From NCBI GenBank assembly GCA_963632245.1, contig CAVGTF010000003.1, forward strand, positions 1 through 51,049: 51,049 bases of DNA, in the 5' to 3' direction. Below, in pieces: positions 23,184 to 32,425 of this stretch. The stretch comes from UBA1724 sp963632245 (lineage in GTDB: Bacteria > Verrucomicrobiota > Lentisphaeria > Oligosphaerales > Oligosphaeraceae). A model generated the notes under the pieces. The model did no database searches and was not told where the DNA came from. It was given only the letters and a program-made list of their open reading frames with translations. Both the position numbers and the translations under genes were made by a program. Position 1 is the stretch's first letter; each line of letters starts with the position of its first letter.

Positions 23184-24689
23184 ATGATTTCCAAAGAGAT
23201 ATCGATTTTGCAGGAAGTGACCTCTGTTGTGGTTCGCGAGCGGAATGTCCGTCGTCTTTTGGAGGAGGTCATTGAGGTTTTGGAGCGGAATTTGGGGATG
23301 ATGCGCGGCACCTTCGCGTTGTTGGAGGGTGACGAGCTTCGGATTGAGGCCTCCACGCACAGTCTGAATGCGGAGGAGCGTGCGTTGGGTCGTTACCACA
23401 TTGGCGAGGGCATCACGGGGTTGGTTGCCAAGACAGGCAAGACCGAGGTGGTTCTGGATGTTCGGAAGGACCGTCGTTTCTTGAATAAGACGCGGAGTCG
23501 TGTGGGCAACGAGGCGTTGTCCTTTATCTGTGTGCCGCTGATTTATTTAGGGCAGGTGGTTGGGACCTTGTCGGTGGACTGTGCGATGCGTTCGGACACC
23601 AGTGCTTTGGTGAAGGACGTGGCGTTTTTGGAGGTCATTGCCAACATCACGGCGGAGGCGGCGGCTGCCTGTCGTGAGGAGTGTGCCGAGCGTGAAGCGC
23701 TGATGGAGGAGAACCGCCAGCTGCGGGATATGCTCCCCAGCAATCCGGGGCGGCTGATTGGGAATTGCCAGGCCATGCGGGATGTCTACGAGCAGATTCA
23801 CCAGGTGGCCGGCAGCGGCGCCACGGTGTTGATCCGCGGCAGTAGCGGCACCGGTAAGGAGTTGGTGGCGAAGGCAATCCAGGGGCTCTCTCCCCGAAAG
23901 GACAAGCCCTTCGTGGTCCTCAACTGCGCCGCATTGCCGGAGGCACTGGTGGAATCCGAGCTCTTCGGCCATGAGCGGGGCGCCTTCACGGATGCCCGGG
24001 AGCGCCGCATTGGGCGAGCGGAGGCCGCCGATGGCGGGACGCTCTTCCTGGATGAGATCGGCGACTTGAGTATCCCCGTGCAGGTGAAGCTGTTGCGTTT
24101 CTTGCAGGAACGCACCTTCTGCCGCGTGGGCTCCAACGAGGAGCTCCACAGCGATGTCCGCTTCCTGGCGGCCACCAGCCGGAATCTGGAGGAACTCATG
24201 GAGAAGAAGCTCTTCCGCGAAGACCTCTACTATCGACTCTCCGTCTTCCCCATCTTTATGCCGGATCTCAGCAAGCGTGGCGGCGATATCATTCTGCTGG
24301 CACAGCACTTCCTCAGTAAGCTTAGTGCAAAATACGGCAAGCGGATCACCCGCATTTCCTCGCCGGCAGCCAACATGTTACAGGCTTATGCCTGGCCCGG
24401 CAATGTCCGGGAATTGGAGAACTGCATGGAGCGCGCGGTGCTTACCGCCAAGGACGACGTGATTCACGGATACAATCTGCCGCCCACTCTGCAACGCCCC
24501 GAATTCGCCGAGGATCCCTACCGTCCCGATGAACACCAGACTCTGGAGGAGCAGCTGGCCGCCGTGGAAAAGAAGATCCTGGAGGGCGCCCTCAAACGCC
24601 ATGACGGCAATCGCGCGGCCGCGGGTCGGGAACTGGGGGTCTCTCCCCGCATGATGAACTATCGCCTCAATAAGGCCGGCATCCACTAG
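23184..24689 (+). CDS. Sigma-54-dependent activator (GAF - AAA+ - Fis), NifA-like
   Basis: The 501-aa enhancer-binding protein has a GAF sensor (about 15-165) and a linker. Its AAA+ domain carries Walker A GSSGTGKE (219-226), the sigma-54 contact loop as GAFTDA (266-271; usual form GAFTGA) and Walker B LFLDEIGD (287-294). A Fis-type helix-turn-helix closes the protein (about 455-501, NRAAAGRELGVSPRMMNYRL). The ATG at 23184 lies 39 bases after a consensus sigma-54 promoter; the open frame starts earlier but has no similarity there. Domain order is that of NifA, but no nif gene is nearby. The context (gdhA, GOGAT remnant, NfnAB) points to nitrogen assimilation. It is probably auto-regulated. 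Confidence 0.92.
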   Translation: MISKEISILQEVTSVVVRERNVRRLLEEVIEVLERNLGMMRGTFALLEGDELRIEASTHSLNAEERALGRYHIGEGITGLVAKTGKTEVVLDVRKDRRFLNKTRSRVGNEALSFICVPLIYLGQVVGTLSVDCAMRSDTSALVKDVAFLEVIANITAEAAAACREECAEREALMEENRQLRDMLPSNPGRLIGNCQAMRDVYEQIHQVAGSGATVLIRGSSGTGKELVAKAIQGLSPRKDKPFVVLNCAALPEALVESELFGHERGAFTDARERRIGRAEAADGGTLFLDEIGDLSIPVQVKLLRFLQERTFCRVGSNEELHSDVRFLAATSRNLEELMEKKLFREDLYYRLSVFPIFMPDLSKRGGDIILLAQHFLSKLSAKYGKRITRISSPAANMLQAYAWPGNVRELENCMERAVLTAKDDVIHGYNLPPTLQRPEFAEDPYRPDEHQTLEEQLAAVEKKILEGALKRHDGNRAAAGRELGVSPRMMNYRLNKAGIH

Positions 24690-24750
24690 CCTTTGCTGTC
24701 AGAAGGGCAGAGGGGAGACGGCGGCTCCCTTTTCCCCGGCATGAAAAATT

Positions 24751-24784
24751 CCCCGGATTTTCTTGGATTTTCCGGGGACTTTTG
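24751..24784 (+). terminator. Probable terminator of the activator gene
   Basis: A 7-bp stem CCCCGGA/TCCGGGG (24751-24757 with 24771-24777), a 13-base T-rich loop and a short tail ACTTTT, about 60 bases after the stop. Confidence 0.55.
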
Positions 24785-24965
24785 CCGGGTGGGGTCTGGC
24801 GGGGGAAATACATTATTTTCGCTTTCCGAGGAACAGGGGATTTTGCCATCTGTGCCCGGTCGCTTTCCGGATGGATTCGGCGCTTGTGAGTGCCGAGAGG
24901 GAAAAGGGGGTGAGAGGGAGGAATGGCGTGAGGTTCTGAGGGGCATTTCGTAATGCTGTTTCTGT

Positions 24966-24995
24966 TTGCGCGGGAACGGTATGTTGTGTTAGGAT
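24966..24995 (+). promoter_or_regulatory. Possible sigma-70-type promoter of the alpha-2-macroglobulin gene
   Basis: TTGCGC (-35-like, 24966-24971), 18-base spacer, and TGT-TAGGAT (extended -10, 24987-24995). This gives a leader of about 35 bases. Each hexamer matches 4 of 6 consensus bases. Confidence 0.35.
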
Positions 24996-25036
24996 GCGTG
25001 TGTGTCCGGGGTTGTTTCTTCAGGGAGGTCTGACGA

Positions 25037-28000
25037 ATGAATCGGGGAATTCGGGGGCTGTGCTGCGCCCTCGTCGTGCTGTTGCTTGTTGTGTCTTTGG
25101 CGGGGAATTTCTATTTCTGGAAGCGGAGTTGTCAGGCACCTTGCGGACGCCCGCCGCGATCCCTCCCGCCACCATCGCCTCATGGCCCCGGAATGCCCGG
25201 CGGCGAAAACCGTCCGAAGCTCCCGCCGCCACCGCCCGGAATGGTGCCGGAAAAAGCGCCGGAGGTAGCTGCGAATCCTATTCCTGTGGAGGCGGATGCA
25301 TTGTTACAAAATGCCGCCACGGAAGACGGTACTGTGGAGGCAGTGGAGGCTGTCGAGGACGAGTGCAAGGAGCCCCCCTTGACGATTGTGAAGGTCGAGT
25401 GGGATTCCAGCAGTCGATATCTTGAGTTGAATTTCAATAAGAGACCGTCTGTCGAGAAGAAGGACATTACCATTGATCCGTCTCTCGCAGAGGGATTTGA
25501 TTGCTACCACTATGGTCGGACCGTGGAGATCTCGGGCGAATTTGAGCCCGGGCAGGTCTATGTGATTACTGCGAACAACGGGGAGGAGAGTGCCTCCGCC
25601 GTGGTGGTGGGGCCGGATCATCCCTCTTTTGCAAGGCTTGGCATTCGGGGCGAACAGTTTACGCTGTCTTCTCCCCGCTGGACCTTCCCCGTGAATCTGG
25701 AAAATCTGAAGGGTGACCTAAAGGTCTCGGTTTACGAACCCTACGAGAACCGCCTCCTTTCCTTCCTGGATAACAGCTACAACCGCCAGTATTCCCGGTT
25801 GGTCACCCAGACCGAGCTACCGGTCAAGCTGGAGAAGAATCGCCGAGAGCGCGTGGAGCTGGATCTGGAGAAGATCGGTATCCCCCGGAAGCCGGGAATC
25901 TACATGCTCCGCATTGCGGATTCCAAGGCCAGCTCCGATTACTATTCCGGCGAATCCACCATGGTCCTGGTCTCGGATCTTGGCATCTCCGCCACGCTCT
26001 TCCCACAGGACGCCGTGGTCGCCGTGCGCTCCCTCCAGGATCAGCGGGTGCTCCCCGGCGCGCAGGTGCGCCTCTATAGCGCAAAACAACAGCTTCTGGG
26101 CGAGGCGGTTACGGATGAACAGGGCATCGCGCGGATTCCGCTGACGCCCCTGGCGGACAAGGGCGACTCCCCCGCACTTATTCTGGCGAGCCTGAATGGC
26201 GACCGCGCCTTCTGCAATTGCTACGGCACGCCGGAGAATGTCGGTCCCATGGAGGCCTTCCTCTTCCCGGAAAGGGAGATCTGCCGTCCCGGCGAGGAAC
26301 TGCGTGTCCATGCGATCCTCCGGGATGCCGTGGGTGTGGCCGCCTCTGCGGTTCCCATGGAGTTCCAGCTGCGGGATTCCCGTGGACAGTGTGTGGAGAA
26401 GCGCGTAGTGACGGACGATGCGGATGGCCTTTATTCTCTGTCGTGGCGGATTTCCGAGACCGCGCCTCTGGGGCTCTACCAAACGCGGATGGGCCTCCCC
26501 GGAAAGGACGATGCGTTGGAGACGGTCTTCTTCCAAGTGGGCGAGGCGCTGCCGGATCGGGTGTGGGTCTCCTTGGAGGGGGAGGTGATTTGCGGCGAAT
26601 CCGCGTATGTGCAGGTCGATGGCAGAGCGGAATACTACTACGGCGCACCCGTCGCCGGTGGGGAATGCCGCGCCTCCGCTGGATGTCTCTATAAGACCTT
26701 CGCCCCCAATGGATACGAGGAATTCTTCTTCGGTTGCGAAAATGCGCAATCCTGTCCCGCGAACTCCGGTTCCGCCGCCCTGCCTACCGACGGTGAGGGC
26801 AATTTCCAGGGTGCGGTCTCTTTGCCGGGGCTCGCGGATTGCGTGACCTCGCCGGTGCAGGTCAATCTGGCGGTTACTTGCTTGCCGGGAAATGGCCAGC
26901 GGGGAGTCACCGCCTCCAAGAGCCTTCTGTATCATGTGGCGGATTGTTACGTGGGCGCCTGGAAGCCCTCCGGCGATGATCAGAACGAGTGTCGGGTGAA
27001 GCTGGTGGGCGTCACGCCTCAGGGGCAGGAGGCCTCTTTGGAGGGCCGCGGACTCTCCTGGAAGCTCTTCCGGCAGGAGTGGAACTATCTGCTGAAAGAG
27101 GGCCGGGATGGCTCCCTCCAGCGGGTCTGGGAACGCCAGGAGACCCAAGTCCAGGAGGGTTCTCTCCAGCTCCAGGAGGGATGGCTCCGCTTCCCCGAAC
27201 GCGTCGCCCCCGGTTCCTATCGGCTCGTAATTCAGGACGACAAGGAACGCCCGCGGTTGGATTTCACCTTCTGGCATGAGGCCAACGAGGGCGGACAGCG
27301 CCTGAAGGATCCTCGTCGGCTGGTCTTTGAACTCGACCGCGAGGAGTATCTCCCCGGTCAGAAGGCAGTCTTGACCTTTCAGAGCGCCTTTGCGGGACAG
27401 GGTGTGCTGGCATCCGGACTCCGCGGCGTCGGGCAGTGCTTGGCTTTCCCCGTGGTGGCCGGCGAGAACCGCGTTGAGGTGGAGATCCCCGCGGATCTGC
27501 GCAAGGGCGCCTGGTTTGCGGCGGTGACGGTGTCGTGCCGGGAGAACGAGTCCGCCGATCCCCAGTTGCTGGAGGGCGTGGCGAAGCTTCCTGTCCGCCA
27601 GGAGGAACGGCTCCTCCGCGTGCGCCTGGATGCCCCCGAGGAGGCTACTCCCGGCGAGACCATCGAACTCCAGGCCACGCTGACCAATGCGAAGACCGGC
27701 GCTCCCTGTGCTGGACGGGTGCTGATTTGGGGTGTGGACGAGGGCATTCTTGAGCTCACCGCCTACAAGACCCCCGATCCCTTCCGGGGACTCTATGGCG
27801 ACGAACAGAACGAGCCCTGGACTGTGGATAGCTACGGAAAGCTCTATCCCATTTTGAACAGCGGCACGGAAAAGACGGGCGGCGATGGCGCTGGCGCCCT
27901 GGCGCGCTTTCTCTCCACCAAGCGCGAGAAGCTCCCCGAATCCGCGCTCTTTTGCCTGGGATGGCTCGCTGCCGGCGAGGATGGTGTGGCGCGGAGCAGG

Positions 28001-29905
28001 GTGGCGCTGCCGGCCTTCATTGGACGGTTCCGCATCATGGCGGTGGCGGCAGGACGCGATGCGGCGGGCTCCGCCGAGAGCGCCCTGACCATGCGGCGGG
28101 ATGCGACTCTGACTGTCAGTGGTCCCCGCGCCGTGGCGCCAGGCGACGTCCTGCAGATCTCCCTCCAGGCGACCAATCACCGGTTGCCTGCTGGCGAGGC
28201 GAAATGGCGTGTGGAGCTTGAGAATGGCGAGGTGCTTTCTTCTTCGGCATCGGAGGGCGTTTTCCTCCTGGAGGAGAAGGGCGTCGGCCGTGCATCCCTG
28301 ATGGTGCGCGCTGGCAATGAGGAGGGTCATCTCCGCGTGAAGGCGGAGCTCTCTGCAGGCGGTCAAGCCTTCTGCGAGGAGCTCACTCTGGTGGTGCGCA
28401 CTCCTTGGCCTGCCGTGGAGACCACCGCCTTTGAGACCCTGGCTCCCGGCGAAGAGCGCACCTACACCGTGGGCGACTTCGGGTCTTTGGAGGCGGGGAG
28501 CCCCGCGCTGGCGATCTCCGGCGCTCTTCAGTGGCTGGCACAGTATCCCTACGGCTGTCTGGAACAGACCGTGGCCGCCGCATTCCCCCTGCTGGCAGTC
28601 CGCGATCTGGTCCGCGTCGGAATGCTCCCGGAGGCCTATGAGGCGAGTGCCGCCGATCGGATTCGCCTGACCATCCAGGGACTTGCCGCCAAGCGCTGCG
28701 CCAATGGGTGGTTTGCCATGTGGGATGGTAGCCGCGAGCCCTGGCTGGAGGGGAGTCTCTTCGCTTATCTCTTCCTCCTGGAGGCCCGGGAGCGCGGCTT
28801 CGACTTCCCCGCCGAATGGCAACCCGCCATGGAACAGAATCTCCGCGGTCTTCTGAATCTTACCGGCGAGGATCCCTGCCTCCGCGCCATGGGGAATCTG
28901 GTCCTGGTTCTGGCGAATCCCCGCGTGGGCGTCTCCTATGCCGGACTCCTCCCCGATCAGCACCCGGATTCCTTCGCGATCTTCCTGAAGGCGGTCTGCC
29001 TGCTGAAGGGCGGTCGTGCTGCGGAAGGCGCGGTACTCTTGGAGAAGTCGCTTGCCCATGTGGATGCCCTGGAGGGCACCGGTTCTTTCGCCGGATTGGA
29101 CTCCCGGGTTCGGCGGCTGGGAATGGGCCTCTGGCTCCTGAAACAGGTGTCTCCCAATCACGCCGCAATCCCCGTGCTGGCGCAACGGCTCCTTCAGGCG
29201 CGCAGCGCCGAGGGGCACTGGGGCACCACCCAGGAGAATGCCTGGGCGGCACTGGGACTCTCCCAGTGCCTGGAACCCGCGAATGGCAAATTCGCCGTCC
29301 GATTCCAGGCACCCGGTTCCGAACAGGATGCCCTCCTGGAGAGCGGTTTCCGCTGCAGTGCACCGGGCGAGTATCGTTTGAAGAATGCGGGCGAGTGCCC
29401 GGTGTGGATTGCGCTTCGCAACCGGATTGTCCCCGAGGCGCCCGAGGCCTTCGCCCAGGGCGTGGAGGTGCATCGGGAGTATCTGGATGAGTCCGGAAAG
29501 CCCATTGCGGGACGTGCATGGAAGGTAGGCGAGGTGGTGCAGGTGCGCCTGCGCTTCCGCTTCCACAATCCCGGCGTGGAGTCCTTCGTCCTCTGCGATA
29601 TGCTCCCCGGATGCCTGGAAATCGAGGACGACGCCCTCCAGAATGGCTCCCGCGTCTTCAATGCCTGGGAGCGCGGAAAGAGCGGCTCGCCCCTGGATCG
29701 GCTGGAGAACCGCTTCGACCGCTTCCTGGCATTCGGCGATGCCTCGTATGTGGACACTGAGACAGAGAATATGGTCACCTACCGCGCCCGAGTGGTCACT
29801 CCCGGCGACTTCGCGGCGACGCCTGTTTCTTTGGAATCCATGTATCGTCCGGAGCTCCGGGCACAGGAGCTCTCCGGCGAATACCGAATCCAGGTCGTTC
29901 CCTGA
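25037..29905 (+). CDS. Bacterial alpha-2-macroglobulin family protein
   Basis: The 1622-aa envelope protein begins with an N-terminal signal/anchor (about 8-28) and a Pro-rich linker. A series of MG beta-domains follows, including an MG2-like PEREICRPGEELRVHAILRD at about 410. The thioester motif is C1174-L-E-Q1177 in YPYGCLEQT, followed by the alpha-alpha toroid thioester domain (about 1150-1450) and C-terminal beta domains. Such proteins trap foreign proteases in the periplasm through the Cys-Gln thioester. GGAGG lies 8 bases before the ATG. pbpC follows after 15 bases, the classic A2M-PbpC pair, in which the peptidoglycan synthase is thought to repair walls after attack. Confidence 0.95.
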   Translation: MNRGIRGLCCALVVLLLVVSLAGNFYFWKRSCQAPCGRPPRSLPPPSPHGPGMPGGENRPKLPPPPPGMVPEKAPEVAANPIPVEADALLQNAATEDGTVEAVEAVEDECKEPPLTIVKVEWDSSSRYLELNFNKRPSVEKKDITIDPSLAEGFDCYHYGRTVEISGEFEPGQVYVITANNGEESASAVVVGPDHPSFARLGIRGEQFTLSSPRWTFPVNLENLKGDLKVSVYEPYENRLLSFLDNSYNRQYSRLVTQTELPVKLEKNRRERVELDLEKIGIPRKPGIYMLRIADSKASSDYYSGESTMVLVSDLGISATLFPQDAVVAVRSLQDQRVLPGAQVRLYSAKQQLLGEAVTDEQGIARIPLTPLADKGDSPALILASLNGDRAFCNCYGTPENVGPMEAFLFPEREICRPGEELRVHAILRDAVGVAASAVPMEFQLRDSRGQCVEKRVVTDDADGLYSLSWRISETAPLGLYQTRMGLPGKDDALETVFFQVGEALPDRVWVSLEGEVICGESAYVQVDGRAEYYYGAPVAGGECRASAGCLYKTFAPNGYEEFFFGCENAQSCPANSGSAALPTDGEGNFQGAVSLPGLADCVTSPVQVNLAVTCLPGNGQRGVTASKSLLYHVADCYVGAWKPSGDDQNECRVKLVGVTPQGQEASLEGRGLSWKLFRQEWNYLLKEGRDGSLQRVWERQETQVQEGSLQLQEGWLRFPERVAPGSYRLVIQDDKERPRLDFTFWHEANEGGQRLKDPRRLVFELDREEYLPGQKAVLTFQSAFAGQGVLASGLRGVGQCLAFPVVAGENRVEVEIPADLRKGAWFAAVTVSCRENESADPQLLEGVAKLPVRQEERLLRVRLDAPEEATPGETIELQATLTNAKTGAPCAGRVLIWGVDEGILELTAYKTPDPFRGLYGDEQNEPWTVDSYGKLYPILNSGTEKTGGDGAGALARFLSTKREKLPESALFCLGWLAAGEDGVARSRVALPAFIGRFRIMAVAAGRDAAGSAESALTMRRDATLTVSGPRAVAPGDVLQISLQATNHRLPAGEAKWRVELENGEVLSSSASEGVFLLEEKGVGRASLMVRAGNEEGHLRVKAELSAGGQAFCEELTLVVRTPWPAVETTAFETLAPGEERTYTVGDFGSLEAGSPALAISGALQWLAQYPYGCLEQTVAAAFPLLAVRDLVRVGMLPEAYEASAADRIRLTIQGLAAKRCANGWFAMWDGSREPWLEGSLFAYLFLLEARERGFDFPAEWQPAMEQNLRGLLNLTGEDPCLRAMGNLVLVLANPRVGVSYAGLLPDQHPDSFAIFLKAVCLLKGGRAAEGAVLLEKSLAHVDALEGTGSFAGLDSRVRRLGMGLWLLKQVSPNHAAIPVLAQRLLQARSAEGHWGTTQENAWAALGLSQCLEPANGKFAVRFQAPGSEQDALLESGFRCSAPGEYRLKNAGECPVWIALRNRIVPEAPEAFAQGVEVHREYLDESGKPIAGRAWKVGEVVQVRLRFRFHNPGVESFVLCDMLPGCLEIEDDALQNGSRVFNAWERGKSGSPLDRLENRFDRFLAFGDASYVDTETENMVTYRARVVTPGDFAATPVSLESMYRPELRAQELSGEYRIQVVP

Positions 29906-29920
29906 GGAGACTGAGGCTCC

Positions 29921-32137
29921 TTGAGTTCCACCGAAAGTCAATCGGGAAAGCGCGTCGGCGTCCACAGGATATGGCGCCGGCGCCTGGCGGCATTTTGCGT
30001 GCTGCTGGCGGCCTTTGTGGTTGGGGGCTGGATTGTCTGGGAGCTCTCGGTGCGTCTTGTTCGCATGCCATTGGGGGCATTGGAGCGGGAAGCCCCCAGT
30101 GTCTGCTATTATGACGCGGCGGGGACGCTGGTGCATGTGGATCGCGGATACGACTACCGCTGGTGCTTTCCCATTCGCTACGAACAGATTCCCCAGGAGA
30201 TGATCCGTTTTTTGCTGGCGGTGGAGGACAACCGCTTCTGGGAGCATGATGGCGTGGATTTGCGAGCGGGAGGCAGGGCGTTTCTGCAGATGCTGCGGAG
30301 TGGCCGGGTGGTCTCTGGCGCCTCAACCATCACCATGCAGGTGATGACTGCCTACACCGGCCGTAGCCGCACGCTCTCCTATAAGATTCGGCAGATGCTG
30401 CTGGCGTGGCAGTGGGAGCGCTCCCACACCAAGGAGGAGATCCTGGAGCGATACTTCAATCTCCTTCCTTACGGCGGGAAGCTCTACGGCATCGAGGCCG
30501 CCGCACAATTCTATTTCGGGCGCCATACCTGGGAGTTGAATCGTGGGGAGATGGTGCTTTTGTCGGGGCTGCCCCAGAGTCCCGAGCGATATCGTCCCGA
30601 CCGCCATCCCGAGGCCGCCCTCCGCCGTCGTGAGATCGTGCTCTACTTGCTGGTGCGCAATGGCGCCCTCACCGAGGAAGAGGCACAGGAGGTCCGGCAG
30701 GAGCCCCTGCGCTATCGCTGCTTCGAGACGCCCTGCTGGCCCCGCATGACAGACACACACTTCCTACAGGTTGTGCGCTTCGCATATCCCGGACGCACGG
30801 AATACCACCTCTCGCTGGATTCCCAGCTGCAGCAGGAGGTCCTCTGGACCCTCCGAACCGGGCAGGCGGTTCTTCCGCAAGTGCGGGATGGCGCCGCCGT
30901 GGTGGTGGAGAATGCCACAGGGAGGGTCCGCGCCTGCGTGGGCACTCTGGATTTCGCGGAGCCCCGGACGGGCGCAGTGGATGCCACCCGCGCCTGGCGC
31001 TCCCCCGGTTCTGCCTGGAAGCCCTTCCTCTACGGAGAGGCAATCTATGGCGGACTCCTCTGTCAGGATACGAAGGTTCTGGATGCGCCCCTCACACTTC
31101 GGGACTACCGCCCCGAAAACTACGATGGCGATTTCCGCGGATGGGTCCCCGCCTCCCAAGCCCTGGCGGACTCCCTCAATACGCCCGCCGTCCGAATCCT
31201 TCGCGAACTGGGAGTCTCGCGCTTCCAGACGCTCCTTCAGGAAATGGGAGTGCTTCGTCCGCCCAGAAAGACCGTGCCCTCCGGCGAGGCCTTCTACGGG
31301 CTCTCCCTGGCAATCGGTGGAGGCGAAAGCACCCTCGTGGGACTGACCAGTGCCTATGCACGGCTGGCCGATACGCCCTCGGGACTCCATTGGCTGGAGG
31401 ACGAGGAAAATGCCGCGGGGAATCCGCAGTCTGCCCCGCCGCCTCTCTGGAATCGCGGTGTGCGGCAGATGGTCTTGCGAATGCTCCGCACCAATCCGCT
31501 TCCCGGTGCGCCCCAATGGGATGTGTCGTGGAAGACCGGTACTTCCCAGGGAAATCGGGATGCCTGGTGTTTCGCCGTGACTCCCAAATGGACGGTCGGG
31601 GTCTGGTTCGGCAACAAGGACGGCGCCGCTTCTCCTGCATTGGTGGGAGTTTCCGCCGCCGCTCCCGCTGCCGGCGCAATCCTCCAGCTCCTCTGCAAGG
31701 ACGATCCGCCACAATGGCCCCCCGAGGACACCGGCGCACTCCCCGGAGAAGCACCCCTCTGGGAACGACACGCACTCTGCGCTCGCAGCGGCCTGACGCC
31801 CTCGCGCTTTTGCCAGGAATTCCAGGAGGGCACCACTGTGGTCGGAATCCCCTTGGCACTCTGCACTCTCTGCAAGGAGGAAAAGGCCGACGATGCCTCC
31901 ACAGGACCACTCTTCCTGGATCCCGCACCGGGAGACTATCATCTCCTCCCCGGACAGGAGACCCTGGAATTCACACTACACTTCCGCCCCGCAGAGGCCC
32001 ATCTCTACGTGGACGGAGAATATCGCGGACTCCGCAAAACCGGCGAAAGGCTCTCACTTTCACCAGGAATTCATAGTCTTTCCCTCTGGATCCCGGAAAA
32101 CAATGGCACTGCTACGCTTAAACTGGGAGTCAGATAA
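29921..32137 (+). CDS. pbpC: Penicillin-binding protein 1C (bifunctional transglycosylase/transpeptidase)
   Basis: The 738-aa inner-membrane enzyme polymerises and crosslinks peptidoglycan. It has a membrane anchor (about 22-45) and a GT51 domain with catalytic Glu102 in VEDNRFWEHDG. The transpeptidase carries S364-x2-K367 (SPGSAWKP), S418-L-N420 and K538-T-G-T-S. A C-terminal PBP1C-type domain follows (about 650-738). I take the TTG at 29921 as start because the anchor needs it, GAGGAG lies upstream, and the next ATG falls inside the mature protein. It is probably one operon with the alpha-2-macroglobulin. Its last codons (GGAGTCAGATAA) recur at 35187-35198. Confidence 0.93.
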   Translation: MSSTESQSGKRVGVHRIWRRRLAAFCVLLAAFVVGGWIVWELSVRLVRMPLGALEREAPSVCYYDAAGTLVHVDRGYDYRWCFPIRYEQIPQEMIRFLLAVEDNRFWEHDGVDLRAGGRAFLQMLRSGRVVSGASTITMQVMTAYTGRSRTLSYKIRQMLLAWQWERSHTKEEILERYFNLLPYGGKLYGIEAAAQFYFGRHTWELNRGEMVLLSGLPQSPERYRPDRHPEAALRRREIVLYLLVRNGALTEEEAQEVRQEPLRYRCFETPCWPRMTDTHFLQVVRFAYPGRTEYHLSLDSQLQQEVLWTLRTGQAVLPQVRDGAAVVVENATGRVRACVGTLDFAEPRTGAVDATRAWRSPGSAWKPFLYGEAIYGGLLCQDTKVLDAPLTLRDYRPENYDGDFRGWVPASQALADSLNTPAVRILRELGVSRFQTLLQEMGVLRPPRKTVPSGEAFYGLSLAIGGGESTLVGLTSAYARLADTPSGLHWLEDEENAAGNPQSAPPPLWNRGVRQMVLRMLRTNPLPGAPQWDVSWKTGTSQGNRDAWCFAVTPKWTVGVWFGNKDGAASPALVGVSAAAPAAGAILQLLCKDDPPQWPPEDTGALPGEAPLWERHALCARSGLTPSRFCQEFQEGTTVVGIPLALCTLCKEEKADDASTGPLFLDPAPGDYHLLPGQETLEFTLHFRPAEAHLYVDGEYRGLRKTGERLSLSPGIHSLSLWIPENNGTATLKLGVR

Positions 32138-32425
32138 AGCCGAGGAGTAGGGAGGAGGTAGTAGGTAGAAAGTGTGGTCGCTTCGCGGAAATTCCAGCCG
32201 CTGGGCGGCGGCACTGGCACCGCAGCACAGTGATGCGGAAATGTTGTGTAGCGCCCCTGTGGGGGGTGTGTAAAGAAGGGCAGGGATGTCCAAGGGACTG
32301 AGGCTACCGCCCCCGCACCCCCGCCTCACTTCTTCCGCCGAACGGTGGCACAGGCACCTCGGAAGAGCGCCTGCGGCACTAAATAAACCTTACTCCCCAC
32401 TATCTCCTCTCTCCTCCTTATTCCC
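32126..32425 (+). repeat. Dispersed intergenic repeat, copy B
   Basis: This fills the 280-base gap after pbpC and includes its last four codons. In order: GGAGTCAGATAAA (32126-32138); a GTAG-rich purine tract (32142-32170); a block starting AAGTGTGGTCGCTTCGCGGA that is identical over about 26 bases to copy A; a variable middle; a GCGCCTGCGGC hairpin core; AATAAA; and a pyrimidine tract ending about 32420. The purine and pyrimidine ends are roughly inverted. I see no gene inside. Confidence 0.65.

Larger units (their letters stand above)
24690..25036. other. Intergenic region between the activator and alpha-2-macroglobulin genes
   Basis: 347 bases with a terminator-like hairpin (24751-24784), a purine-rich stretch (24890-24950) and a possible extended -10 promoter (24966-24995). 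No credible gene. Confidence 0.5.

Noticed and set aside
25817..30247. Very long open frame (1476 codons) on the minus strand
   Set aside because: It is fully antisense to the alpha-2-macroglobulin gene, whose domains and thioester motif are clear. High GC and codon bias leave few stops in the opposite strand; the translation has no recognisable domain.
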